A program made the translations under genes and the position numbers. A stretch of DNA of 64,000 nt from Solitalea agri (GTDB lineage Bacteria; Bacteroidota; Bacteroidia; Sphingobacteriales; Sphingobacteriaceae), in assembly GCF_023914155.1 (NCBI RefSeq), contig NZ_JAMWYS010000006.1, positions 1 through 64,000 on the forward strand, given 5' to 3'. The notes under the pieces are model-generated. The model was not told the DNA's origin and made no database searches. It was given only the letters and a program-made list of their open reading frames with translations. Shown here piece by piece: positions 52,986-62,572 of the stretch; positions within the stretch are counted from its first letter, which is position 1; each line of letters starts with the position of its first letter.

Positions 52986-55574
52986 TTATTTCACTGCCAA
53001 TGCTTTTTCAATCATAAAATTAATATACGCCCGATGCGCTTTTGTTTGCTCATCAGGTGAGGCGGCTGTACCAAGACTTGTTTTGATTTTTTTAAGTGAA
53101 TTGTAAGCTGCCGCTTTTGAAGCGTTATCATAACCGGCGCCTGGAGCACTATTAACTACATTTGTCAATGCTCTAACATACTCAGCTTGCAAGTTCTCGC
53201 GGTACAGATTTACCGAAGTTTTTAAATCAGCATTAAAAATGGCTGCTGTCAAATCATTGAAGACTTCTGCAACCGAATAAGTGTTGCCGTACAAACCTGA
53301 GTTATTGATACGTGACAAAGTTGTTGGGTGAAAGAATTGAGAAAGAACAGTTTGTTGTACCATTAGAGCTGTACTCTGAGGTTTATAATCCTCCGGATTT
53401 CCAAAGAAATTAAACCCACGACGTTGCATCTGCATGTATGGGAATAAATAGCTATCGGCAGCGAAAGCATTAGGAGCAAATACATAAGTGCTTAATACTT
53501 CCATTGCTTTTTTCTGCTTTTCTTTAGGTACGGCAGTAAACGGTTTGTTTGGAGAGTTTTGACCAACAAAGCTCCTGTCGACATACACACCGCCAATATA
53601 ACGACTTACACCAGCAGCCATTCCAAAACGCTGATTTACCAAAATACCATAGCGACTTCTTAATTCAGCAAATGATTGTCCCTGTTTACTGTACTTTTCT
53701 TTCAATTTGCCCATCATGGTGTTAACCAATATAAAACGATCTTTAGAATAGGTAATCATATCGCTACTCATATCGTTTATCATTACGCGCGGATCAATAC
53801 CGTTGCCTGGAGAACGCATGTCATCGGCATCGTTACCAAAAGCTAATTGAGGATCGGTGCTTCTGCTTAAAATTTTATCCAAGCCCGCTTTCTCATTCGA
53901 TGGAGCAAAAGGTGTGTATCCAAACTGGATAGCCCAAACGTCATATGGCCCTACTTTCGTGGTGTAATAATCACCTTGCTTGCTTCGGTCATTTGCAACG
54001 TTAATGGCTGGATAATCCATTACCGAACCCTGCAAACCTATTTTATGCGTAAGCTCCTTATTATTCACTTCAGCAGGACTCAACATTGTACTGGCTTTCA
54101 TATTATGATTAAGCCCCATGGTGTGTCCCATTTCGTGTAAAATCAGGTAATACAAAAACTGCTTGTGCATTTCTTTAATTTCAGATGATCCTGCTCCCAT
54201 CATTTCAGCCATACTCATACCAGCTGCCAGTTGGGCCTTTAATTCATTAGCCATGGTACAATAGCTGGCATTTCCTTTTAAGGCTAATGGATGTTTTTCA
54301 GGCGCTTCAGTTGCCGGAACTGAATTAAACAAATCATCGAATACAGGAGTAGAACTTCCTGATCGCCATTCAACGGTAATATCGGCACCTAATATTTGTC
54401 CGGTGCGAGGGTTTACAAAGCTTGGACCTATAGCACCATACTGAGGATAAGCCGATGATACCCATCGAATCACATTGTAACGAATATCAGCTGGGTCCCA
54501 AGTGGCAGTATCCGGCATGATTTTCATTACCACCGCATTCTTAAAACCGGCCTTTTCAAAAGCTTCATTCCACTTCTCCCCTGCTTCAACAATGGTTTGA
54601 CGATACTCAACCGGAGTTGTATTCTCTACCCACCAAACAATTGGTTCTACCGGTTCGCTGATAGCTGCAGATGGATCTTTCTTCACCAGGTTCCAGCGAT
54701 TGATCACGTCTTTATAATCAGCAACTTTAACTGTGGTTAAATTATCGACTTCCTGACTGAAATAACCTACGCGAGGATCATCGTATCGTGGACGAAAATC
54801 GTTTTTAGGCATTTCTAAGAAGCTATGTTGCATACGCACCCTGGTATATCGTGCATCGGTAATATCTTTACCACCACCATTTAATGGAGCAGGATTATCA
54901 TATGCCAGATCAACCACCACATCAGTATTATTTGGGTATGAACGAACCTTGCCGTATTTCGATTTTGAAGTATTCAGGTTACCCAGATTGAAAATGGCAC
55001 CCGGTGGAAGTGATGGCGGTAAAACAGGTTTTACCTGATCAAGCTTTTCGCTTAAGAACAATCCATCAACCGCCACTAAATAACCGTTTGCATCTTCGGC
55101 AACAATCTTATCAGAATAAAAGACAGATTCAGCAACATCTACGTCTGCCGCTTTGCTAACAGCATTTGCGGGATCATACCAAAAGCTTGTATTTGCTTGC
55201 AAGAATTCCAGTTTATCGTAGGTTTTCTTGATTTTAAACACCCAAGTGGTCCTGATCATGTTTTGGTTAAGAAACAATGAGGTAGGGCCCCCCATCGAGA
55301 AACTCTGGTAAATAAACTCCTGACCAAGCTGCTCCTTTTTAATGTAGAGCTGCATAGTACCCTTGGCAGTATCGAGGTATAAGGTAAACAAGCCTTCTGA
55401 TTTTGCGGAGCCTTTGATTTTATCAGTGATACCAGCTTTTACAGGTGCTTTCTTCACTGTATCGACAGCGGCTGCCTCTTTGTTCTTTTTATCTTTTTTG
55501 TGTTGTGCAGAAAGAGAATAACTGCATAATAATACCGGCACCAACAGCCAGATAACATTCTTAAGTGATTTCAT
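52986..55574 (-). CDS. Large secreted zinc metalloprotease (DUF5117/DUF4953 family)
   Basis: 862 residues. A signal peptide (about 1-23, ending LSAQ) leads into a Lys-rich segment, then DUF5118/DUF5117-like beta domains (about 50-300) and the metzincin-like catalytic region (DUF4953). The zinc motif HEMGHTMGLNH spans 480-490: His480, Glu481, His484, His490. Such proteins are common in Bacteroidota and are presumed secreted or periplasmic peptidases. It stands alone, divergent from the beta-barrel protein at 55943. Substrate unknown. Confidence 0.92.
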   Translation of the reverse strand: MKSLKNVIWLLVPVLLCSYSLSAQHKKDKKNKEAAAVDTVKKAPVKAGITDKIKGSAKSEGLFTLYLDTAKGTMQLYIKKEQLGQEFIYQSFSMGGPTSLFLNQNMIRTTWVFKIKKTYDKLEFLQANTSFWYDPANAVSKAADVDVAESVFYSDKIVAEDANGYLVAVDGLFLSEKLDQVKPVLPPSLPPGAIFNLGNLNTSKSKYGKVRSYPNNTDVVVDLAYDNPAPLNGGGKDITDARYTRVRMQHSFLEMPKNDFRPRYDDPRVGYFSQEVDNLTTVKVADYKDVINRWNLVKKDPSAAISEPVEPIVWWVENTTPVEYRQTIVEAGEKWNEAFEKAGFKNAVVMKIMPDTATWDPADIRYNVIRWVSSAYPQYGAIGPSFVNPRTGQILGADITVEWRSGSSTPVFDDLFNSVPATEAPEKHPLALKGNASYCTMANELKAQLAAGMSMAEMMGAGSSEIKEMHKQFLYYLILHEMGHTMGLNHNMKASTMLSPAEVNNKELTHKIGLQGSVMDYPAINVANDRSKQGDYYTTKVGPYDVWAIQFGYTPFAPSNEKAGLDKILSRSTDPQLAFGNDADDMRSPGNGIDPRVMINDMSSDMITYSKDRFILVNTMMGKLKEKYSKQGQSFAELRSRYGILVNQRFGMAAGVSRYIGGVYVDRSFVGQNSPNKPFTAVPKEKQKKAMEVLSTYVFAPNAFAADSYLFPYMQMQRRGFNFFGNPEDYKPQSTALMVQQTVLSQFFHPTTLSRINNSGLYGNTYSVAEVFNDLTAAIFNADLKTSVNLYRENLQAEYVRALTNVVNSAPGAGYDNASKAAAYNSLKKIKTSLGTAASPDEQTKAHRAYINFMIEKALAVK

Positions 55575-55942
55575 ACGGTAATTAAGCTTTAGTAGATTGA
55601 TTGGGCTATAAATAATAAAATGAAAAAATATTTACTAAAAGTTTAAGTTATAGATTAAGCCCAATATAATGAAACGATAATTAAAAGGATATAAGGTTGT
55701 TACAAATGATCATTTATAAAGGACAAGAAGGAAGTAATCAGACCATTAATCCATAATCGTTTAGGTACATGATTTAAAACAAATACCTCAAATTTCAATT
55801 CAGGAAACTCAAGGACTGTTAAAAAGGTAAAATAAATGATATAGACCCTACTGACTGCAAAACATTGATAGCTTTGTGGTGCCAATTTTTAAAGAAGCTC
55901 CCATGCTAATGATTGTTTCTTTAATATTTAACCTAGCCATAT

Positions 55943-58558
55943 ATGAGATTTCTTTACCTTTTTTGCCTGCTTGGCATTTTAGGAATTAATGTTAATGCAC
56001 AGTCGGTTAAACGAGGAGCCGTAAAAGGTAAGATCACCTCTGCTGTTGTGCAAAATGAAACCTTGGAAGGTGCCATTATTTCAGTTATAAACCTGCAAGA
56101 CTCTGTTGTTGCCGGTAATGCCTTTTCTGACAAAAATGGATTGTATGAAATCAAAGGGTTGGCGTTGGGTAAATACAAAATGGCCGTGAGCTTATACAGC
56201 TTTAAGACAGCTACTCACTATTTTTCAATTACTTCCGAGCAACCTTTATATCAAATGGCCGACATAAAACTCGATTCAATGTCTTATTCATTAAAGGAAG
56301 TTGAGGTGGTGGCAGAAGCCGTTCCGGTGAGATTAAAAAAAGACACAGTTGAGTTTAATGCATCTTCATTTAAAACCAGGGAAAACGCTGTAGTGGAAGA
56401 TCTATTAAAAAAACTTCCCGGTGTGGAGGTACAGGCCGATGGAAGTTTGAGCGCTCACGGACAAAAAGTAACGCGAATATTGGTTAATGGAAAGCCTTTC
56501 TTTGGAAATGATTTAAAAATGGCTACCCAAAACCTTCCATCAAACATTGTTGATAAGATTCAGGTAATAGACCGGAAGACGGAAAGAGAAGACGCTGATG
56601 ACAATGAAACCGACAAGGTCATTAACATTACCATCAGAAAAGATAAAAGAAAAGGCTTGTTTGGAAAAACTTCGGGTGGAGGTGGAAACGATGAACGACA
56701 TGAAGCTAATTTAAACTTAAATCGCTTTAACGACGATCAGCAGATCAGCATAAATACGTCCTCAAGGAATAACCTTATAAGCAATACTCTTTCGGCAGGA
56801 CTGAATTTTTCCGATCAATTGGGGCCTAAACTTTCATTTTCCGGAAGTTATACATTCAACCAGTCGAAAAATGAAAACGAAAGTCTGTTAAAGCGCAATA
56901 TCCTCATTCAGGAGCAATCGGTTTATTACCTTGATCAAAGTGAAGGGCAAAATAAGAACACGGGACATGGACTGGGTTTGCAATTAATCTATAAGTTCGA
57001 TCCCTCAAGTAACTTAACAATATCACCTTCTTTGAATTTTCAGGAAAATAGATCGCAATCCGCCAACCGGTTTGAATCGACTAATTCGATGATGGAAAAA
57101 ATAAACGATGGGAATAGAAGTACAGAAATGCTTTCCAGATCGCCCAATATTACCAATTCACTTTCATATGAGAAAAAGTTTGCAGAAAAAGGGAGAGCAT
57201 TGGAACTTACCATTAATAATAAATTCGATGAAACGGACGGCAGCAATTTAAATTCGTCATTTAGTGCTTTTTACCAGAATGAGCCTGTTCAAAACAGTTT
57301 TGATCAACAAAAATTAAACGATAACAGCTCTCAAAATCATAACATTTCATTAAACTATACCGAACCTATTCCGAAATTAAAAGGAAAGCTAATTGAGTTT
57401 AGCTATCAGTATGGTAACAGGATCGAAAATTCATCAGCCAATACGTTTGATTACAATGAACTTACCGATGCTTATGACCAACAGAACGAATTGTTAAGCA
57501 ATGTTTATCGCAACCATACCATCTCTAACAAATATGGGATACGTTTAAAAAGCAAGACTAGTAATATTAATTATAGTGTCGGACTTTCTTTGCGTCAAAA
57601 TGATCTGAGAGGTAAATCGATTACGAAAGATAGCTTATATCGCCAGCAAACACTAAGTATAGTTCCGAGTGCCCTTTTTGACTATAAGGTTTCGAAAACG
57701 GCCAGGCTAAACATTTCGTATACAGGAAACTTACGCCAACCCGATATTAAGGATTTACAGCCAGTACCTGATAACAGCAATCCGCTTTATATCCGTTTGG
57801 GTAACCCTAATTTAAGTCCCGAGTTCAGCAATTCACTTAACTTAAGGTATAACTCCTATATAACAGGCACGTATATTTCAATTAATGGTACGACGACCGC
57901 CAATAAAATAACCTATAATAGCTTTTTTGATGTAGCAACCGGCAAACAAACAAGCCGACCGGAGAATGTTTCGGGCAATTATCAAATCATGGGAAATGTG
58001 ACTTTCGGAATTCCTATAAACGGAATGAAGAGTTCTCTCAAACCTAAGCTGAATGCTACCACTTCAAGGAATATTACTTTTATCAATGGCAATAAGGTTT
58101 CGACTTATGCGCACGTACTGGGCACAGGATTAAGCCTTAATTACAATTGGCAGGAAATATTGGAGCTCAACTTATCCTCTGATTTTAGATATAACCAAAC
58201 CAATTACGACAACCCTTCATTAAAAAATTTGAATTATGTAACCGCAAACTCATCCATGAAGCTTAGTTGCTATATGCCTAAGAACTTTGTTCTTTCCAGT
58301 TCTTTGGGCTTTAACACCAATGCAGGAAGGGTGCAAAATGCCAAACGAAATGCAACCATGCTTGATATGGGTATTTATAAGGAGTTTTTGAAGAATAAAA
58401 AGGCGCGTATTACGCTGCAGGGTTTCGACTTATTGAACCAAAGCTCAAGTATTACTCGTACGGTTACCGATAACACCATTGAAGACCGTCAAACCAAAGT
58501 GCTCAAACGATATTTCCTGTTAACATTTAGCTGGCAGTTTAATAAGTTTGGGAGTTAA
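55943..58558 (+). CDS. Outer-membrane beta-barrel protein with CarboxypepD-like domain (TonB-receptor-like)
   Basis: 871 residues. Signal peptide about 1-20 (ending NVNAQ), a carboxypeptidase-regulatory-like domain (about 28-115), a plug-like region with VEDLLKKLPGVEVQADGSL (about 150-168) and VNGKPFFG (about 180), then a large barrel (about 240-871). This matches the Bacteroidota OMP_b-brl_3 proteins, related to TonB-dependent receptors but usually lacking SusD partners. No susD gene follows. Substrate unknown. A divergent protease gene lies upstream, and 55575-55942 (368 nt) between them holds no gene or site that I can identify. Confidence 0.88.
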   Translation: MRFLYLFCLLGILGINVNAQSVKRGAVKGKITSAVVQNETLEGAIISVINLQDSVVAGNAFSDKNGLYEIKGLALGKYKMAVSLYSFKTATHYFSITSEQPLYQMADIKLDSMSYSLKEVEVVAEAVPVRLKKDTVEFNASSFKTRENAVVEDLLKKLPGVEVQADGSLSAHGQKVTRILVNGKPFFGNDLKMATQNLPSNIVDKIQVIDRKTEREDADDNETDKVINITIRKDKRKGLFGKTSGGGGNDERHEANLNLNRFNDDQQISINTSSRNNLISNTLSAGLNFSDQLGPKLSFSGSYTFNQSKNENESLLKRNILIQEQSVYYLDQSEGQNKNTGHGLGLQLIYKFDPSSNLTISPSLNFQENRSQSANRFESTNSMMEKINDGNRSTEMLSRSPNITNSLSYEKKFAEKGRALELTINNKFDETDGSNLNSSFSAFYQNEPVQNSFDQQKLNDNSSQNHNISLNYTEPIPKLKGKLIEFSYQYGNRIENSSANTFDYNELTDAYDQQNELLSNVYRNHTISNKYGIRLKSKTSNINYSVGLSLRQNDLRGKSITKDSLYRQQTLSIVPSALFDYKVSKTARLNISYTGNLRQPDIKDLQPVPDNSNPLYIRLGNPNLSPEFSNSLNLRYNSYITGTYISINGTTTANKITYNSFFDVATGKQTSRPENVSGNYQIMGNVTFGIPINGMKSSLKPKLNATTSRNITFINGNKVSTYAHVLGTGLSLNYNWQEILELNLSSDFRYNQTNYDNPSLKNLNYVTANSSMKLSCYMPKNFVLSSSLGFNTNAGRVQNAKRNATMLDMGIYKEFLKNKKARITLQGFDLLNQSSSITRTVTDNTIEDRQTKVLKRYFLLTFSWQFNKFGS

Positions 58559-58695
58559 GTATTAATATTTTGCTTTAAATAGATATAGCTTTTACAGTAC
58601 GCCAAAAAAAATTGTTACTTGATGATGGAAGCACATGTTTACGCGTTTAACTTACCGTTAAAGCCCCTGCGTTTTCAATAAAAACATAACAAAGT

Positions 58696-58745
58696 AAAAA
58701 GCCCCTGAAAATTGTACCTTCAATTCTCAGGGGCTTCTTTTTGGA
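58696..58745 (+). terminator. Intrinsic terminator downstream of the beta-barrel gene
   Basis: AAAAAGCCCCTGA pairs with TCAGGGGCTTCTTTTT across a loop of 18 nt. It lies 140 nt beyond the stop of the beta-barrel gene; the gap 58559-58966 otherwise contains only a GTTAGC half-site at 58825-58830. Confidence 0.65.
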
Positions 58746-58966
58746 GTAGTTGTGCTACAGCCACTTGAAATTCGTTTGTTATTATACGTTTGATTTCAAT
58801 TTCCATTAATTATATCAGCGCGTGTTAGCAGCCGTACTTATTTTGAATACGGCATTAATTCACCAAATATTTAATTACATCTGATATTAGAAATGATGTA
58901 TGAAGTATCGCAAAAATCAATTGCATCCAAAAAATAGTTGATAAAATAGATTTATCCTAAAACGGT

Positions 58967-59281
58967 TTACCTTTTAAAAAATAAAACTATTTCAATCACT
59001 AATAAAAAAGCGGATAACTTAACCAGAATATTAACGTAGCGAGCTAAAATAAAATTTCTTTTAAATAGCCAGGCTGCTAGGAAAATTAATAGGGCAATAA
59101 TATTTGTGAAAACAAGTTTTACGAAAATAGTCAAAAGTAAATATACCGGAATTGAATAACTTAATGAAGGTTTCAATTTTGTCGACAAAGCTGAATTAAT
59201 ACATATAATTATTGCAAATGCTATCCAATAATATTTGAAGTCTGTAAGCCTGTTTGTTTTTTTAATAATGTCAATTTTCAT
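58967..59281 (-). CDS. Small membrane protein, probable cassette cargo
   Basis: 104 residues, no family recognised. Three or so transmembrane helices: about 18-33, 44-62 and 66-101 (probably two). The N-terminus is basic (MKIDIIKKTN). Its start codon lies 27 nt after a GTTAGC boundary that ends the 131-bp attC-like element, and the gene has the same orientation as the nuclease-EVE gene on the other side of that element. This is the layout of integron cassettes, so it is likely mobile cargo. Function unknown. Confidence 0.55.
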   Translation of the reverse strand: MKIDIIKKTNRLTDFKYYWIAFAIIICINSALSTKLKPSLSYSIPVYLLLTIFVKLVFTNIIALLIFLAAWLFKRNFILARYVNILVKLSAFLLVIEIVLFFKR

Positions 59282-59307
59282 ATTAGATTATCTTTGGTTG
59301 TATGGTT

Positions 59308-59438
59308 GCTAACGTTTATGTATGAAACGTGGCTGGACTTTCGAAGCGCGTCACTGTCCCACGACACCAAACGTAATTTGAAAAACTAAACTACAAAGTT
59401 ACACTGAGCCCCAGCCATGTTTTATACATTTTGTTAGC
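59308..59438 (-). repeat. 131-bp attC-like inverted repeat
   Basis: Left arm 59308-59336 begins GCTAACGTTTATGTATG and ends GGCTGG; right arm 59411-59438 begins CCAGCC and ends GTTAGC. The arms are about 28 bp with some 24 matches, separated by 74 nt. On the minus strand this reads GCTAAC...GTTAGC, the RYYYAAC...GTTRRRY order of an integron attC site, of a size like the Vibrio VCR (about 120-130 bp). It sits just after the nuclease-EVE gene. Confidence 0.6.
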
Positions 59439-59458
59439 GGTTCATTGTTCTCTCTCAT

Positions 59459-60331
59459 TCATATGAGTGTCTTGATTATGGTCCACTCTTCTGTTGTCAC
59501 ACGAAAGTTTGTCCCCTGTGGTTGCCGTAGTATTCTCATTCCTTGAAGTCCATCAGTTTTCATTATAGTTTCCTTTGTCAGAGGAGAATGAAGTAAACTT
59601 TTAATAATTTTCATTTTCACTCTTGTCTTTTCGCCTTCTTTATCAGTAGCGTCAGTCCAATATTTTCTTTCGGGGTCAGGTTCTAACATTAGTTGTGGGT
59701 CAGTCAGTATTTCAGTGATTGCATAAATTCCTGCCTCTTTACCCGAAAGCCAAATCATACCAATGTGTCCTTTGCAGATCTCAGTCTTGTGCTGATTTAC
59801 AAGCCAATGAATACTGTCACCAATTTCATCGTCTGCAAGTGCATTCATAATGTCATAGCGTTGTGGGTTCGCTTGAAATATCCAGATGTTGTCCGCAGAT
59901 GGAAGAACTGAAATTGTCGTGGTTTGTTGCCTTTGGTCTGTCTGTCGCGACTTGATAAACTGATAATTTACTTGTTCGGCAAGTTGGTTGAGATAATTTA
60001 TGCCCAACTCTTTACACTCAATGCCAATTGTTTCAAGAAACTTTTTTCTCTCAGGCGGAATGATGTTAGCACACAAAACCAGTTCAACAAAACTGTCGGG
60101 GCTTTCTGTTTTAAGAAGTCCGTAATACTCCATTACTTGTCCTGAAGCGTCACGAGAGAGAATGCCTCGTTTAACTTCCACAATGATTTTTCTATTGTGC
60201 TTATCTTCAAAAATTATGTCCGCGAAGCACTTGCCAAGTTTGATTTGTTGTCCAACAAGTCGGAAACCAGCGTTTGGAAAAATGATGTCTGGATGTTGCG
60301 CGATTAAGTTTTCTATATCTTTCTCAAGCAT
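59459..60331 (-). CDS. NucS-like nuclease fused to EVE domain
   Basis: 290 residues, two domains. Residues about 1-125 form a PD-(D/E)xK nuclease of the NucS/DUF91 type: Asp38 in CFADII, Glu52 and Lys54 in VEVKRG, then Gln65 and Tyr69. Residues about 148-290 look like an EVE (PUA-like) domain: NIWIFQANPQRYD, CKGHIGMIWLSGKEAGIYAI. EVE domains bind modified bases, so the fusion should cut DNA carrying modified bases, a modification-dependent restriction enzyme. The gene sits in an integron-cassette-like frame: GTTAGCGGTC 36 nt before its start and an attC-like repeat 20 nt after its stop. Phage defence is inferred. Confidence 0.8.
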   Translation of the reverse strand: MLEKDIENLIAQHPDIIFPNAGFRLVGQQIKLGKCFADIIFEDKHNRKIIVEVKRGILSRDASGQVMEYYGLLKTESPDSFVELVLCANIIPPERKKFLETIGIECKELGINYLNQLAEQVNYQFIKSRQTDQRQQTTTISVLPSADNIWIFQANPQRYDIMNALADDEIGDSIHWLVNQHKTEICKGHIGMIWLSGKEAGIYAITEILTDPQLMLEPDPERKYWTDATDKEGEKTRVKMKIIKSLLHSPLTKETIMKTDGLQGMRILRQPQGTNFRVTTEEWTIIKTLI

Positions 60332-60356
60332 TGTTTGTCTGTGGTGTGTGTCGTCC

Positions 60357-60372
60357 TACAATGACCGCTAAC
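60357..60372 (-). repeat. Cassette boundary GTTAGC upstream of the nuclease-EVE gene
   Basis: On the minus strand, GTTAGCGGTCATTGTA precedes the gene and mirrors the right end of the attC-like element (GTTAGCGGTTCATTGT on the plus strand at 59433-59448). A 25-bp hairpin TTACATACACC/GGTGCATGTAA lies at 60379-60403 next to it. Together they are near-perfect 15-16 bp inverted flanks of the nuclease-EVE gene, as cassette boundaries would be. Confidence 0.5.
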
Positions 60373-60522
60373 TAATTCTTACATACACCCGAGGTGCATG
60401 TAAATTTCATATAGTCGAATGTTTTTAAATTGTAGTTGTAAATAGTTCTGGATTCAAATTGCCCTAAAAATAATTATTCTTCCTAATTATTCAAGTCTTA
60501 CTTTCTTAACCACCCCTATTCC

Positions 60523-60651
60523 GGTTCTGAAGTGGGTCGAAGCAGTTCAGAAATACCTTTCACATGGTTCTTAAGTGGGATGAGATGCTTCGGATCTGAA
60601 TGAATCCTGGTTCTAAACCGGGAAGAGGATGCTTGGGTAAGCCCCCTCACA
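60523..60651 (+). repeat. Three 43-bp tandem repeats in a G+C-richer patch
   Basis: GGTTCTnAA starts at 60523, 60566 and 60609, exactly 43 bp apart. Copies 2 and 3 also share a GGATGAGATGCTT-like continuation. The patch (about 60520-60720) is richer in G+C than its surroundings. 43 is not a multiple of 3, so it is not a coding repeat; the 78-codon frame across it has no recognisable product. The rest of 60373-60999 shows nothing else that I can identify. Confidence 0.5.
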
Positions 60652-60999
60652 TCTCATATAAGCCCGCCGATTGGTTTCCGGACCAGGAACAACCTAGTTC
60701 AGAACCTCGTAGCGTTACTACAAAAGCAGTTTTGATGGTGTGGTTTACAGTTTGGAAATGTAAATACGTTGTTGCCCAAGTTGTAATTCAGGTAGTTACA
60801 CCTATAACACTCAGTAGTTATACCATTGATTAACAAGTAATTAAGCAGTAATTTGGTAGCGATTATTAAAAACCATTTCTTACAGTAGCCTCCATTCATT
60901 GTATCATTTTACCTCAAATAATCAGGAGGAACCCTATTATGAACAATCTCCTCCTTTCAATAATTAAACCTCTTTAATTCTATCAATAAACAAAATGTT

Positions 61000-62415
61000 A
61001 TGAAAACAATTCCCTCACAAACAGAAACTCAGATGGAAACATTTGAAGAATCTCATCTTTCTATTAAAAGTAGGCATACTCAAGAATTTAACCTTGCCAA
61101 GATCATTGCCGAATTAAGAACATACAGAGATAGGGTTATTTCTCCTTGGGCAATTATTCTGGTTCGTTTTAGCGATGATACCGACCCTTTGCCTCCCCTA
61201 ACAAAATATGAAGACCTTTTTACAAGAAGAGGAAGAGGAGATTTAAATATGGTTGATTTCTTTTATGAGATGTCGCACCATAAAATAGATATATCAGGAA
61301 GCAGGGTATTTGGCTGGTATACACTTGATCAGAGAAGAGCTGACTATGTCGGGAATGTATATCCACAACCGGTAGGTAAAATAAACCGAAATGGACTATT
61401 GGATGCAGCCAGAGCTAAAGCAATTGCGGCCGGGGTTAACTTAGCAGATTATTCGGGTGTGGTAGTTTCAGGACTGAATGCTGTTGATCTTTGTGGTTGG
61501 GTTGGTGGAATGGCAGCCCTTTGTGATTCCTTCTCTTTAAGTCCAAGTTTAATGGGTCAGGAAATGGGGCATGGCTATGGTCTTGACCATGCACGATTAA
61601 ATGGTTCTACAGAAGATTATAGAGACCCGTGGGATGTTATGAGTACTGCAGCTTATCCATGGATGGAGGCTGATCATTCAGAATTTACGAAGGTTGGACC
61701 AGGGTTAAATGCCTGGAGTATGCGATCATTAGGCTGGCTGGATGAAACAAGGGTGTGGTCAACTACTTCAAACGCTTTTGATACAACCATTCAGCTTCGT
61801 CCGTTACACAGTCATGAACTTAGCGGCCATTTAGCAGCCCAGATTGGAGAATATCTTATTGAGTTTCGTATACCGGAACGTTGGGACGCAGCTATTCCCC
61901 GACCTTGTATTTTAGTGCACCGATTCAACAGTAATCATTCATACTTAATGCCAGCTCACAGTGGCAGCCAGGATATAGTTGCCGGAGATAAATTTCAGGA
62001 GGGAATACCTGATCTGTCAATTTTTGGTTATAAATTGGTAGAAGTAGTTCAAATTGACGTAGCAAGTAAAACAGCTATAATAAGACTTCGTCAGCATCCG
62101 TCCTCAATAAGAGATATAGAAAAAGAAATAGCTGCAAAAGTATTAGGTGGAATACCAGTTGATGGAGAGGGTTTTATTATCATTGGAGGGAAAATAATCA
62201 GAGTACCACCACGTGGCCCAATCACTGAAATAGTAAAACAATTATCAAATTATCTTGAGCTAGACAATTTTACTATTGGCAGGGCTAATGCCATTTCCAT
62301 ACAAAAACAAATTCTTGAATCAATCATTATATCTACAGCTTCTTTACACCAGGAAACATTGCCTTTTTCTGAACACCCTCCAGGATATAACCATAAGAGC
62401 TCAGAAAACCACTAA
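61000..62415 (+). CDS. Metzincin-like (M6-type) protein with altered zinc motif
   Basis: 471 residues, no signal peptide. The domain around residues 45-225 resembles M6/immune-inhibitor-A peptidases: NMVDFFYEMSHHKIDISGSR near residue 83, and a zinc-site segment SLMGQEMGHGYGLDH with Gln187 where the first His of HExxHxxGxxH should be; Glu188, His191 and His197 remain. The Met-turn DVMS is at 212-215. A beta domain (about 260-360) and a helical tail follow. The His-to-Gln change may remove or weaken proteolysis, so it might be a pseudoenzyme. It has its own terminator. No partner is evident. Confidence 0.7.
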   Translation: MKTIPSQTETQMETFEESHLSIKSRHTQEFNLAKIIAELRTYRDRVISPWAIILVRFSDDTDPLPPLTKYEDLFTRRGRGDLNMVDFFYEMSHHKIDISGSRVFGWYTLDQRRADYVGNVYPQPVGKINRNGLLDAARAKAIAAGVNLADYSGVVVSGLNAVDLCGWVGGMAALCDSFSLSPSLMGQEMGHGYGLDHARLNGSTEDYRDPWDVMSTAAYPWMEADHSEFTKVGPGLNAWSMRSLGWLDETRVWSTTSNAFDTTIQLRPLHSHELSGHLAAQIGEYLIEFRIPERWDAAIPRPCILVHRFNSNHSYLMPAHSGSQDIVAGDKFQEGIPDLSIFGYKLVEVVQIDVASKTAIIRLRQHPSSIRDIEKEIAAKVLGGIPVDGEGFIIIGGKIIRVPPRGPITEIVKQLSNYLELDNFTIGRANAISIQKQILESIIISTASLHQETLPFSEHPPGYNHKSSENH

Positions 62416-62443
62416 TAGAAAATATATATTTTAAGCTTTTAAT

Positions 62444-62488
62444 AAAAAGGAGGTTATCTTGTTTTTTTTAAGACAACCTCCTTTTTTA
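62444..62488 (+). terminator. Intrinsic terminator of the metzincin-like gene
   Basis: AAAAAGGAGGTT pairs with AACCTCCTTTTTT, with further TCTTG/AAGA pairing around a T-rich loop. Confidence 0.85.
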
Positions 62489-62572
62489 CTAAAAACACTC
62501 CAAAACAACAAAACCACCTTTTAGGGGTGATTTCGTTGATTGTTGAATAAACTTAGTTATTATGATTTTTGG

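Noticed and set aside
55700-55885. 61-codon minus-strand frame between the protease and beta-barrel genes
   Set aside because: No recognisable product, no promoter or terminator, hydrophobic random-looking sequence.
60600-60833. 77-codon plus-strand frame across the 43-bp repeats
   Set aside because: Runs across a non-multiple-of-3 repeat and mixed-composition DNA and resembles nothing known.
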